Below, one piece after another: positions 49,023 to 57,665 of a stretch of DNA of 64,000 nt. Every line of letters starts with the position of its first letter. Position 1 is the first letter of the stretch. Source of the stretch: Piscinibacter sp047602365 (GTDB lineage Bacteria > Pseudomonadota > Gammaproteobacteria > Burkholderiales > Burkholderiaceae_C); contig JASGHM010000002.1 of the NCBI GenBank assembly GCA_047602365.1, positions 2,480,001 through 2,544,000 on the forward strand, given 5' to 3'. Position numbers and translations under genes: made by a program. Under the pieces are notes generated by a model. The model ran no database searches. It was not told the DNA's origin and saw nothing but the letters and a program-made list of their open reading frames with translations.

Positions 49023-49964
49023 ATGTCAGTCTACAGCATGACCGGCTATGCCAGTGCCACGGCGGGGTCGCCCGCCCCGGGCGAGGAGGCCGGAAATGCG
49101 GAAACTGGCACGCACCGCGCCCCATCGGCCACCGGCTCCGTGACTGTCGAGCTGCGAAGTGTCAACAGTCGTTTCCTCGACCTGGTGCTGCGCCTGCCCG
49201 ACGATTTCCGCGCCCTCGAGCCGGCGCTGCGCGAGCTGGTCGGCGCCGCCTTCCGCCGCGGCAAGATCGAACTGCGCCTGAACGCCCACACCGAAAGCGA
49301 GAGCGCCTGGCCGCAGCCGCAGCCGGAGCAGCTCAACCGCCTGTCGCGGCTGGAAAGCACCGTTCAGGGCTGGCTGCCGAAGGCGCAGAGCCTGTCGGTG
49401 CACGAGGTGCTGCAGTGGTGCAAGCACGGCAGCGCGACGGTGCGGCTCGACGATGCGGCGCTGGAGTCCGCGAAGCGCTGCATCGCCGGCCTGCGCGAGG
49501 CGCGTGCCCGCGAGGGCGACAAGCTGGTCGCGATCCTGATGGAGCGGGTGAAGCGCCTGCGCGAGCTGGCGGCACAGGCCGAACCGCTGGTGCCCGCCGT
49601 CGTGCAGCGCCAGCAGCAGCGCTTTCTCGAGCGCTGGCAGGAGGCGCTGGAAACCGCCAACGCCGGCCAGAGCGTTCCGCGCGAGGCGCTGCAGGAGCGT
49701 GCCATCAACGAGGCCGCGGCCTACGCGATCCGCATCGACGTCGCCGAGGAGCTGGCCCGCCTGCGCGCCCATCTCGACGAGATCGAACGCCTGCTGAAGG
49801 CCGGCGGCGAGGTCGGCAAGCGGCTCGACTTCCTGATCCAGGAGCTGCTGCGCGAGGCCAACACGCTGGCCTCCAAGGCGGCCTCGCTGGAGCTGACCAA
49901 CGTGTCGGTGGAGATGAAGGTCGCCATCGAGCAGCTGCGCGAGCAGGTGCAGAACATCGAATGA
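49023..49964 (+). CDS. yicC: YicC-family endoribonuclease/RNA-decay protein
   Basis: 313 residues. Opening MSVYSMTGYASATAG and VTVELRSVNSRFLDLVLRLP with the C-terminal DUF1732 block (RIDVAEELARLRAHLDEIER, RLDFLIQELLREANTLASK) define the family; E. coli YicC cleaves RNA and affects RyhB stability. A family-atypical Gly/Ala/Thr insert follows MTGYASA. ATG at 49023 is preferred. Its stop overlaps the gmk start (ATGA). Confidence 0.93.
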   Translation: MSVYSMTGYASATAGSPAPGEEAGNAETGTHRAPSATGSVTVELRSVNSRFLDLVLRLPDDFRALEPALRELVGAAFRRGKIELRLNAHTESESAWPQPQPEQLNRLSRLESTVQGWLPKAQSLSVHEVLQWCKHGSATVRLDDAALESAKRCIAGLREARAREGDKLVAILMERVKRLRELAAQAEPLVPAVVQRQQQRFLERWQEALETANAGQSVPREALQERAINEAAAYAIRIDVAEELARLRAHLDEIERLLKAGGEVGKRLDFLIQELLREANTLASKAASLELTNVSVEMKVAIEQLREQVQNIE

Positions 49965-50587
49965 GCATGGACTACCCCGGCAATCTGTTCGTCGTCGCCG
50001 CGCCCAGCGGCGCCGGCAAGTCCAGCCTGGTCAAGTCGCTGCTCGAACTCGATTCGCATCTGGCGGTGTCGATCTCGCACACCACGCGGGCGCCGCGCGG
50101 CCAGGAGCAGCACGGCCGCGAATACCACTTCATCGCCGAGCCGGAGTTCCGCGCCAAGATCGCCGCCGGCGACTTCTTCGAATGGGCCGAGGTGCACGGC
50201 AACCTGTACGGCACCTCGCGCGAGGCGATCGAGTCGCGCATCGCCGGCGGCCAGGACGTGGTGCTGGAGATCGACTGGCAGGGTGCGGTGCAGATCAAGA
50301 AGCTGTTCCGCCACGCGGTGCTGATCTTCATCCTGCCGCCGAGCTGGGACGAACTGCGCCAGCGCCTGATGCGTCGCGGCGAGGACGGCGCCGAGGTCAT
50401 CGAGACGCGCATGGCCAATGCCCGCCTGGAGGTGGCCCAGGCCCGGCACTTCGACTTCGTTATAATCAATGCCCTGTTCGAGACGGCGCTTTTCGACCTG
50501 AAGACCGTCGTCCACTCGCAGCGGCTCAAGTACGCCGCCCAGCGCCGCAACAAGTCCCAGGTGTTCGCCGCGCTGAACCTGATCTGA
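49961..50587 (+). CDS. gmk: Guanylate kinase
   Basis: 208 residues. GMP to GDP conversion. P-loop APSGAGKSSLVKSLL, GMP-binding SISHTTRAPRGQEQHGREYH, and FFEWAEVHGNLYGTSREAI. Starts MSMDYPGNLF at 49961; a second Met two codons later is equally possible. Its 3' third contains a perfect TATAAT that probably serves rpoZ. Confidence 0.96.
   Translation: MSMDYPGNLFVVAAPSGAGKSSLVKSLLELDSHLAVSISHTTRAPRGQEQHGREYHFIAEPEFRAKIAAGDFFEWAEVHGNLYGTSREAIESRIAGGQDVVLEIDWQGAVQIKKLFRHAVLIFILPPSWDELRQRLMRRGEDGAEVIETRMANARLEVAQARHFDFVIINALFETALFDLKTVVHSQRLKYAAQRRNKSQVFAALNLI
50461..50466 (+). promoter_or_regulatory. Candidate -10 of an rpoZ(-spoT) promoter inside gmk
   Basis: TATAAT, a perfect -10 hexamer, occurs within the gmk coding sequence (codons for VIINAL), 138 bp upstream of the rpoZ ATG. 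AT-rich hexamers are rare in this GC-rich coding DNA. No convincing -35 is visible at 17 bp. Confidence 0.4.
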
Positions 50588-50603
50588 TCCTTCCGGAGCA
50601 TCC

Positions 50604-50807
50604 ATGGCCCGCATCACCGTCGAAGATTGCCTGCAGAAGGTGCCGAACCGCTTCCAGCTGGTGCTGGCCGCGACCTACCGCGCCCGCATGCTCAGCCAGG
50701 GCCACGCGCCGAAGATCGAGACCAAGAACAAGCCCGGCGTGACCGCGCTGCGCGAGATCGCCGCCGGCGAGATCGGCCTCGAGATGCTGCGCAAGGTCCC
50801 GGTCTGA
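50604..50807 (+). CDS. rpoZ: RNA polymerase omega subunit
   Basis: 67 residues, the normal betaproteobacterial length. MARITVEDCLQKVPNRFQLV and TKNKPGVTALREIAAGEIG are omega signatures. It stabilises beta-prime and forms part of the ppGpp site; spoT follows after 79 bp, the classic gmk-rpoZ-spoT order. Confidence 0.97.
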   Translation: MARITVEDCLQKVPNRFQLVLAATYRARMLSQGHAPKIETKNKPGVTALREIAAGEIGLEMLRKVPV

Positions 50808-50823
50808 CCTCGTATTGACCCTG

Positions 50824-50874
50824 CGTGGCCCACCCCGGGCCACGATCCGCCCGGCAGGCCGCGAGTCGGCCTGC
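50824..50874 (+). other. Two tandem hairpins between rpoZ and spoT
   Basis: First: CGTGGCCC (50824-50831), 5-base loop, GGGCCACG (50837-50844). Second: GCAGGCC (50854-50860), 7-base loop, GGCCTGC (50868-50874), directly followed by TAAATT. Both stems are perfect and GC-rich. The second lies 12 bases before the spoT ATG. They could attenuate read-through or shape spoT translation. Confidence 0.5.
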
Positions 50875-50886
50875 TAAATTCCGGGA

Positions 50887-53161
50887 ATGGGCGCCCGCTC
50901 CCCCGATGCTCTGCGTGATTCGACGGCTTCGCCGTCGCGGCGCAGCGCTGCCGCGCCCAAGCTGGTAACGGCCGACGCCGCCGCGGCCTCGTTCGCGGCG
51001 CTGACCTCCAAGCTCGACTACCTCGACGCCGCCGAGATCAAGCGTGTGCGCGAGGCCTACCGCTTCGCCGACGAGGCCCACCTCGGCCAGTTCCGCGCCA
51101 GCGGCGAGCCCTACATCACCCACCCGATCGCGGTGGCCGGCCTGTGCGCCGAGTGGAAGCTCGATGCGCAGGCCATCATGGCCGCGCTGATGCACGACGC
51201 GATGGAGGACTGCGGCATCGCCAAGAGCGAGCTGATCGAGCGTTTCGGCGCGCCGACCGCCGACCTGGTCGACGGCCTCACCAAGCTCGACAAGCTGCGC
51301 TTCTCGACGCGCGAGGAGTCGCAGGCCGAATCCTTCCGCAAGATGCTGCTGGCAATGGCGCGCGACGTGCGCGTCATCCTGATCAAGCTGGCCGACCGGC
51401 TGCACAACATGCGCACGATGGAGGCGATGGCGCCCAACAAGCGCGTGCGCATCGCCGGCGAGACGCTGGACATCTACGCGCCGATCGCCCACCGCCTGGG
51501 CCTGAACCAGACCTACCGCGAGCTGCAGGAGCTGTCGTTCCAGCACCTGCGGCCGTGGCGCCACGCGGCGCTGTCCAAGGCCGTTCAGAAGGCGCGCGGC
51601 TACCGGCGCGACGTGGTCGAGCGCATCCAGCACGACGTCGAGAAGGCCTTTGCGCAGGCCAAGCTGCCGGTGCAGGTGTTCGGACGCGAGAAGACGCTGT
51701 TCTCGATCTACAAGAAGATGAACGACAAGCACCTGAGCTTCGCGCAGGTGAGCGACATCTTCGGTTTCCGCATCGTCGTCGGCACGCTGATGGAGTGCTA
51801 CATGGCGATGGGCGTGCTGCACCAGTTGTTCAAGCCCCAGCCGGGGCGCTTCAAGGACTACATCGCGATCCCCAAGGGCAACGGCTATCAGTCGCTGCAC
51901 ACCACGCTGGTCAGTCCGCTGGGCACGGCGGTGGAGTTCCAGATCCGCACCGAGCAGATGCACGCGGTCGCCGAGAAGGGCATCGCGGCGCACTGGATGT
52001 ACAAGGCCAAGGGCGCCGGCGCGAACCCGCAGGACGCGCAGCGCCTCGGCGCGATGTGGCTGCAGAGCCTGCTCGACATCCAGGACGAGACGCGCGACGC
52101 GAGCGAGTTCCTCGAGCACGTCAAGATCGACCTGTTCCCCGACTCGATCTACGTCTTCACGCCGAAGTCGAAGATCCTCGCGCTGCCCAAGGGCGCGACG
52201 CCGGTGGACTTCGCCTACGCGATCCACTCCGACGTCGGCGACCACTGCGTCGCCGCCAAGGTCAATGGCGAGCCGGTGGCGCTGCGCACCGAGCTGCGCA
52301 GCGGCGACGTGGTCGAGATCGTCAGCGCGCCGAATGCGCGGCCGAACCCGGCCTGGCTGAACTTCGTGCGCACCGGCCGGGCGCGCTCGAAGATCCGCCA
52401 CTACCTGAAGACGATGGAGCAGGAGGAGTCGCAGGACCTGGGCGAGAAGATGCTCGCGCAGGCGCTGCGTGCCGAGGGCATGCCGCTGCCCGAGGAGCGT
52501 GACGAGAACGCCGCGCTGTGGCAGCAGGTCACGCGCTGGAGCGGCAACCGCAACCGCGCCGAGCTGCTGACCGACATCGGCCTGGGCCGCAAGATCGCCA
52601 GCATCGTCGCCAAGCGCATCGCCCGGCTGCTTGCCGAGGACGGCCAGCGCCCCGACGCGCTGACGCTGACCATGGGCCGCTACGCCAGCGACGACAACGC
52701 GCCGCTGCAGGGCATGGTTCTGATCGACGGCAGCGAAGGCGCCTCGGTGCAGCTGGCGCCGTGCTGCCGGCCGATCCCCGGCGACGCGATCGTCGGCTAC
52801 CTTGGCCGCGGCGAGGGCCTGACGGTGCACACCGGCGACTGCAGCGTCGGCAAGCGCCTGTTCGAACGCGACAGCGAGCGCTGGATGACGGTCGAGTGGG
52901 CCGAGCAGCCGGTGCGGTCCGTTCGAGACGGCGGTCAGCGTGCTGCTGAAGAACGGCAAGGGCGTGCTGGCCGACGTGGCCAGCGCCGTCGCCTCCGCCG
53001 AAGCCGACATCACCCACATCGACATGGGCGACGAACGTGCAGCGCAGACCAGCGAGCTGAAGCTGCTGCTGTCGGTGCGTGATCGCCTGCACCTGGCCGA
53101 GGTGATGCGCACGCTCAAGCGCACGCCGTCGGTGCTGCGCGTCGCCCGGGTCAAGCCGTAG
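50887..53161 (+). CDS. spoT: Bifunctional (p)ppGpp synthetase/hydrolase SpoT (one extra base)
   Basis: 757 residues after correction. HD hydrolase domain with THPIAVAG and HDAMED (103-108) intact, synthetase domain (GREKTLFSIYKKMNDKHLSF, GYQSLHTTLVSPLG), TGS domain (IYVFTPKSKILALPKGATPV), helical/zinc-finger-like region (QLAPCCRPIPGDAIVGYLGRG) and C-terminal ACT. The frame breaks at GGTCCGTTCGAG (52919-52920). Removing one C joins EQPVRS to FETAVSVLLKNGKGVLADVA, restoring the ACT domain. Convergent with greB, overlapping by 11 bp. Confidence 0.94.
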
Positions 53162-53711
53162 GCTCGGGGTAGTTCACCTCGATCACCTCGATGCGCTCGA
53201 CGCCGCCCGGCGTCTGCAACGTCACTTCGTCGCCCACGCGCGCCTTCAGCAGCGCACGGGCGATCGGCGCGATCCAGCTGACCTCGCCGCGCTGGTTGTC
53301 GGCCTCGTCGATGCCCTTGATGGTGATGGTGCGCTCGTCGCCCTTCTGGTTCGCATAGGTGACGGTCGCGCCGAAGAACACCTGGTCGTGGCCATGGTGG
53401 GCCGAAGGGTCGACGACCTCGGCGATGTCCAGCCGCTTGGTCAGGAAGCGGATGCGGCGGTCGATCTCGCGCAGGCGCTTCTTGCCGTACAGGTAGTCGC
53501 CGTTCTCCGAGCGATCGCCGTTCTTCGCCGCCCACGAGACCACCTCGACCACCTTGGGCCGCTCCTCGTCGAGCAAGCCCATCAGCTCGGCGCGCAGGCG
53601 CGCGTAGCCCTGCGGGGTCACGTAGTTCTTCGTGCCCTGCGGCAGCGCCGGCAGTGCGACCTCGTCCTCGTCGTCGCCTGCGTCGCTTTCCTTGGTGAAT
53701 GCCTTGCTCAT
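53151..53711 (-). CDS. greB: Transcript cleavage factor GreB
   Basis: 186 residues. An acidic N-terminal tail (ESDAGDDEDEVALPALP) is followed by the coiled-coil (YARLRAELMGLLDEERPKVV, GDRSENGDYLYGKKRLREID), whose tip carries the acidic residues that enter the RNA polymerase secondary channel, and the FKBP-like C-terminal domain (VSWIAPIARALLKARVGDEV). GGRSENGDY-type sequence and length favour GreB over GreA. Confidence 0.94.
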   Translation of the reverse strand: MSKAFTKESDAGDDEDEVALPALPQGTKNYVTPQGYARLRAELMGLLDEERPKVVEVVSWAAKNGDRSENGDYLYGKKRLREIDRRIRFLTKRLDIAEVVDPSAHHGHDQVFFGATVTYANQKGDERTITIKGIDEADNQRGEVSWIAPIARALLKARVGDEVTLQTPGGVERIEVIEVNYPEPTA

Positions 53712-53749
53712 CGCGCCGGAATTCTGCCAGCCGCGGCTAGCATCGCCGC

Positions 53750-54898
53750 ATGACCCACGACACCGAAGTGATCATCGTCGGCGCCGGCATCGCCGGTGCG
53801 TCGGTCGCCGCCTTCCTGTCGCCCACGCACCGCGTGACGATCCTGGAGGCCGAATCGCAGCCCGGCTACCACAGCACCGGCCGCTCGGCGGCGATGTTCA
53901 TGGAGAGCTACGGCACGGCGACGATCCGCGCGCTGACGCGCGCCAGCCGGGCCTTCTTCGAGGCACCGCCGCAGGGCTTCGCCGCGGCACCGCTGCTGGC
54001 GCCGCGTGGGGCGATGTACGTCGGCACGCCCACGCAGCGCACGATGCTCGACACGCTCGCCGCCGAACTCGCGCCGCACGCGCCGACGCTGCGCCGGCTC
54101 TCGGCGGCCGAGGCCATCGAGCGCGTGCCGGTGCTGCGGCGCGAGAGGGTCGACGGTGCCGTGCTCGACCCCGCCGCCACCGACCTCGACGTCAACGCGC
54201 TGCACCAGGGCTTCCTGCGCCGTGCCAAGGGCCATGGCGCGCAGCTGGTCGGCGATGCGCGCATCGAGTTCATCGGGCGCGAGGCGGGCCGCTGGCGCCT
54301 GCGCAGCGCCGCCGGCGAGTGGCGCGCACCGATCGTCGTCAACGCCGCCGGCGCCTGGGCCGACCAGCTGGGCGCGCTCGCCGGCCTGCCGCCCATCGGC
54401 CTGCAGCCCAAGCGCCGCGCCGCCTTCCTGTTCGCGCCGCCGGCCGGGCTGGACAGCAGCGCCTGGCCCTGTGTTTGCAGCGTCGACGAAGACGAGGGCT
54501 GGTACTTCAAGCCCGATGCCGGCGTGCTGCTCGGCTCGCCGGCCAATGCCGACCCGGTGGAAGCACACGACGTGCGGCCGGAGGAACTCGACATCGCGCT
54601 CGGCATCGCCCGCATCGAGGAGATGACCACGCTGGCCATCCGCCGGCCCAGCCACACCTGGGCCGGGCTGCGCAGCTTCGTGCCCGACGGCGACCTGGCG
54701 GCCGGCTTCGACCCGCTGGCCGGCGGCTTCTTCTGGTGCGCCGCACAGGGCGGCTACGGCATCCAGACTGCACCGGCCATGGGTGAGCTGTGCGCGGCCT
54801 GGATCCGCGGCGAGCCGACGCCGGCCCGCATCGCCGGCCAGGGTGTGGATGCTGCGTACCTGCACGTGCGCCGGCTGCGCCCAGAATCGGCGCTCTGA
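53750..54898 (+). CDS. FAD-dependent D-amino-acid-type oxidoreductase
   Basis: 382 residues. N-terminal dinucleotide fold VIIVGAGIAGASVAAFLS and LEAESQPGYHSTGRSAAMF (the GYHSTGRSAA stretch is characteristic of D-arginine dehydrogenase-like DAO enzymes); NAAGAWADQLGALAG and the C-terminal GYGIQTAPAMGELCA complete the FAD site. It likely deaminates a D-amino acid; the substrate is not determinable. It is followed after 26 bp by the dehydrogenase gene. Confidence 0.85.
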   Translation: MTHDTEVIIVGAGIAGASVAAFLSPTHRVTILEAESQPGYHSTGRSAAMFMESYGTATIRALTRASRAFFEAPPQGFAAAPLLAPRGAMYVGTPTQRTMLDTLAAELAPHAPTLRRLSAAEAIERVPVLRRERVDGAVLDPAATDLDVNALHQGFLRRAKGHGAQLVGDARIEFIGREAGRWRLRSAAGEWRAPIVVNAAGAWADQLGALAGLPPIGLQPKRRAAFLFAPPAGLDSSAWPCVCSVDEDEGWYFKPDAGVLLGSPANADPVEAHDVRPEELDIALGIARIEEMTTLAIRRPSHTWAGLRSFVPDGDLAAGFDPLAGGFFWCAAQGGYGIQTAPAMGELCAAWIRGEPTPARIAGQGVDAAYLHVRRLRPESAL

Positions 54899-54924
54899 CA
54901 CGTCGTACCGAACGGAGAAGCCCC

Positions 54925-56013
54925 ATGAGCAAGACCCATCGCATCGCTGTGATTCCCGGCGACGGCATCGGCCGCGAAGTCATGCCCGAAGGCCTGCGCG
55001 CGCTCGAGGCCGTCGGCGCGCGGCACGGCATCCGCTTCGACTGGAAGCACATCGAGTGGGCCAGCTGCGACTGGTACGCGCAGCACGGCCAGATGATGCC
55101 GGACGACTGGTTCGCCCAGCTCGCGCCGCTGGACGCGATCTACTTCGGTGCCGTCGGCTGGCCGGCCACCGTGCCCGACCACATCTCGCTGTGGGGCTCG
55201 CTGCTGAAGTTCCGTCGCGAGTTCGACCAGTACGTCAACCTGCGCCCCTGCCGGCTGATGCCCGGCATCCCGTCGCCGCTGGTCGACCGCCAGGGCCGGC
55301 CGCGGCAGCCCGGTGAGATCGACTTCTACGTGGTGCGCGAGAACACCGAGGGCGAATACTCCAGCGTCGGCGGCCGCATGTTCGAAGGCACGGAGCGCGA
55401 GGTCGTCATCCAGGAGACGGTGATGACACGCACCGGTGTCGACCGCGTGCTGCGCTACGCCTTCGAGCTGGCCAACCGGCGGCCGAAGAAGCACCTGACC
55501 TCGGCGACCAAGAGCAACGGCATCGCGATCACCATGCCCTACTGGGACGAGCGGGTCGCGGCGATGGCCAAGGCCTACCCCGAGGTGAAGGTCGACAAGT
55601 ACCACATCGACATCCTCACTGCGAACTTCGTGCTGCACCCCGACTGGTTCGACGTGGTGGTGGCCAGCAACCTGTTCGGCGACATCCTGTCCGACCTCGG
55701 CCCAGCCTGCACCGGCACCATCGGCATCGCGCCGAGTGCCAACATCAACCCGGACCGGCGTTTCCCGTCGCTGTTCGAGCCGGTGCACGGTTCGGCGCCG
55801 GACATCGCCGGCAAGGGCGTCGCCAACCCGATCGGCATGGTCTGGTCGGGCGCACTGATGCTCGAGCATCTGGGCCACGCCGAGGCCGGCGCCGAGGTGC
55901 TGGCCGCAATCGAGAAGCTGCTCGCCGACCCGCAGGCGCCGAAGACGCGCGACATCGGCGGCAGTGCCGGCACGCGCGAAGTGGGCGAGGCGCTGGCGGC
56001 GCTGCTGGCATGA
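54925..56013 (+). CDS. Tartrate dehydrogenase / D-malate decarboxylating dehydrogenase family
   Basis: 362 residues, beta-decarboxylating dehydrogenase. IAVIPGDGIGREVMPEGLRA, the substrate Arg/Tyr region NLRPCRLMPGIPSPL and FYVVRENTEGEYSSVGG, metal-binding ASNLFGDILSDLGP and NAD-binding EPVHGSAPDIAGKGVANPIG. The TTC/DmlA branch (DWKHIEWASCDWYAQHGQMM) rather than LeuB fits best. NAD-dependent oxidation of D-malate or tartrate is expected. GGAGAAG precedes the ATG. Confidence 0.9.
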   Translation: MSKTHRIAVIPGDGIGREVMPEGLRALEAVGARHGIRFDWKHIEWASCDWYAQHGQMMPDDWFAQLAPLDAIYFGAVGWPATVPDHISLWGSLLKFRREFDQYVNLRPCRLMPGIPSPLVDRQGRPRQPGEIDFYVVRENTEGEYSSVGGRMFEGTEREVVIQETVMTRTGVDRVLRYAFELANRRPKKHLTSATKSNGIAITMPYWDERVAAMAKAYPEVKVDKYHIDILTANFVLHPDWFDVVVASNLFGDILSDLGPACTGTIGIAPSANINPDRRFPSLFEPVHGSAPDIAGKGVANPIGMVWSGALMLEHLGHAEAGAEVLAAIEKLLADPQAPKTRDIGGSAGTREVGEALAALLA

Positions 56014-56321
56014 AGGACTGAGTCCTCGGTGCCGTGAGGCCACGGCCCCGACCGCGGATTCATATTCCGCTTAACTTGTATCAAGCGTGGAGGGGTCGCC
56101 GACCCCTTGACGGCTCGGCAGCGAGCCCAAGGATCATGCTGCACAGCAGCAGCGGATTCGCGCCGCGATGGCGCTCGGTGGACGATCGCGCGGCCCTTAC
56201 GCGCAGTGACGAGTTGGGCTTCCTTCACATCTAGGCTGTCGACTCCCCGCCGAGCGATGGCCCAGATCACGCCACGGGGAGCAAGACCCAAGATTCCACG
56301 TCGTTGTGAAGGACCTCTCCC
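56014..56321. other. 308-bp gene-free stretch with a palindromic hairpin
   Basis: No supported gene on either strand. A perfect dyad AGGGGTCG-C-CGACCCCT (56091-56107) forms a tight hairpin followed by TGA; it may terminate the dehydrogenase transcript. Base composition is less GC-rich just before it (CATATTCCGCTTAACTTG). The next gene has an ordinary GAAGGAC leader. Confidence 0.6.
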
Positions 56322-56960
56322 ATGCAATCCACTCAAGACCTCGTGCTCGAGTTCGCCCGATTGGGCATCGTCTACGTTCACCTCATCGCCTGCTGCGTCG
56401 CCATCGGTCTCGTGCTGACCAGCGATCTCGCGATGGTCAGGCAACTGTTCAACGGTGATCTAGACGACAAGCTCGACGACGCCCATCTCACCACGCTGAA
56501 GAACACGGTCGCCGTGGCGCTCGGCGTGCTGTGGCTGAGCGGCCTGGCGGTGGTTCTGCTCGACAGTGCCGCCAAGGGCTGGCAGTACTTTGCCAACCCG
56601 AAGCTGCAGGCCAAGATCGCCATCGTCGTGCTGCTCACCATCAACGGAATCGTGCTGCACCACCGCGTGCTGCCATGGATCCGCAAGGCCGGGTCGCTGC
56701 TCAGACTGTCGTATGGCCAGTCGCTGCTGGCCACCTTGACCGGCGCGGTGTCAGGCGTGTCGTGGTTCTATGCCGCGATGCTCGGCGTCGGACGCCCGCT
56801 GTCCTGGAAGTACTCGCTGGCCGAGCTGATGTTCGCCTACCCGTTGCTGATCCTCGCCGGATTCTTCGGCATGCTGATGCTGGTCTCCTGGGCCAAGTAC
56901 CGTGACAGCGGTGAACGCGAGGCTTTCCAGCACACCCGCGTGATCGCTCTCGACGCCTGA
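56322..56960 (+). CDS. Polytopic membrane protein of unknown function
   Basis: 212 residues with about five TM segments (residues about 14-38, 64-83, 98-116, 128-150 and 163-187). A conserved-looking His pair (GIVLHHRVLP) sits in the third TM/loop. I do not recognise the family. Codon choice (CTA, TTG, more A/T-ending codons) and the 308-bp gene-free leader differ from the neighbours. It is convergent with the SDR gene. Confidence 0.7.
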   Translation: MQSTQDLVLEFARLGIVYVHLIACCVAIGLVLTSDLAMVRQLFNGDLDDKLDDAHLTTLKNTVAVALGVLWLSGLAVVLLDSAAKGWQYFANPKLQAKIAIVVLLTINGIVLHHRVLPWIRKAGSLLRLSYGQSLLATLTGAVSGVSWFYAAMLGVGRPLSWKYSLAELMFAYPLLILAGFFGMLMLVSWAKYRDSGEREAFQHTRVIALDA

Positions 56961-56975
56961 GCCCGGGCGCGTGCC

Positions 56976-57665
56976 TCAGGCCCCCAGCTTCAGGTGCTGA
57001 CCATGCACGGCCGCACCGGCCTCCGTCGCGAGGAAGGCGATCGCGTCGGCGGCCGAGGCCAGGCTGACCCAGCCCGAGCGATCGGCATCGGGCATCGCGG
57101 CACGGTTGGCCGGCGTGTCCAGCGTGGTCGGTGCGACGCTGTTGACGGCGATGCCGCTGCCGGCGAGTTCGGCGGCCAGGGTTTCGACCAACCGCTGCAG
57201 CGCGCTCTTCGAGGCGATGTAGGCGCCCTTCAGCGCCTGGCCGCCGCCGGCCGCGGCCGCGCTGACGGCAACGATGCGGCCACTGCCTTGCAGCTTCATC
57301 TGCGCCACCACCGGCGTGGCCAGCGCGACGAAGGACCAGGCGTTCAGCGACAGCATGCGATCCCACGAGGCGCGTGTCATCGCCGCGACGCCCTCGCCCA
57401 TCTCGAAGCCGCCGGCCACGTGCACCAGCGCGTCGACGCGGCCCAGCGCCGCGACCGCACGCTGCACCGTGGCAGCGACCGCGGCCTCGTCGGTGATGTC
57501 GACCGCGTCGGCGAAACCGGCCTGCGGGAACAGCTGCTTCAGCACGGCCGCGTCGCGGTCGAGCAGGGCCAGGCGCGCCCCGTCGGCGGCGAAGCGCTGC
57601 GCCACCGCGCGGCCGAGCGCGCCGGCAGCGCCGGTGATCAGGACAACCGGGGTCGTGGAACTCAT
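56976..57665 (-). CDS. Short-chain dehydrogenase/reductase
   Basis: 229 residues, classical SDR. NAD(P)-binding VVLITGAAGALGRAVAQRFA, catalytic Ser in VAVSAAAAGGG, and Tyr/Lys in GAYIASKSALQ. FabG-like overall but shorter. The substrate is unknown. Its ATG overlaps the stop of the PLP enzyme gene upstream by four bases, so the two are translated together. Confidence 0.88.
   Translation of the reverse strand: MSSTTPVVLITGAAGALGRAVAQRFAADGARLALLDRDAAVLKQLFPQAGFADAVDITDEAAVAATVQRAVAALGRVDALVHVAGGFEMGEGVAAMTRASWDRMLSLNAWSFVALATPVVAQMKLQGSGRIVAVSAAAAGGGQALKGAYIASKSALQRLVETLAAELAGSGIAVNSVAPTTLDTPANRAAMPDADRSGWVSLASAADAIAFLATEAGAAVHGQHLKLGA

Noticed and set aside
56034..56234. A 66-residue frame in the gene-free stretch
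   Set aside because: No ribosome-binding sequence, Arg/Pro-rich, crosses the palindromic hairpin and resembles nothing known.
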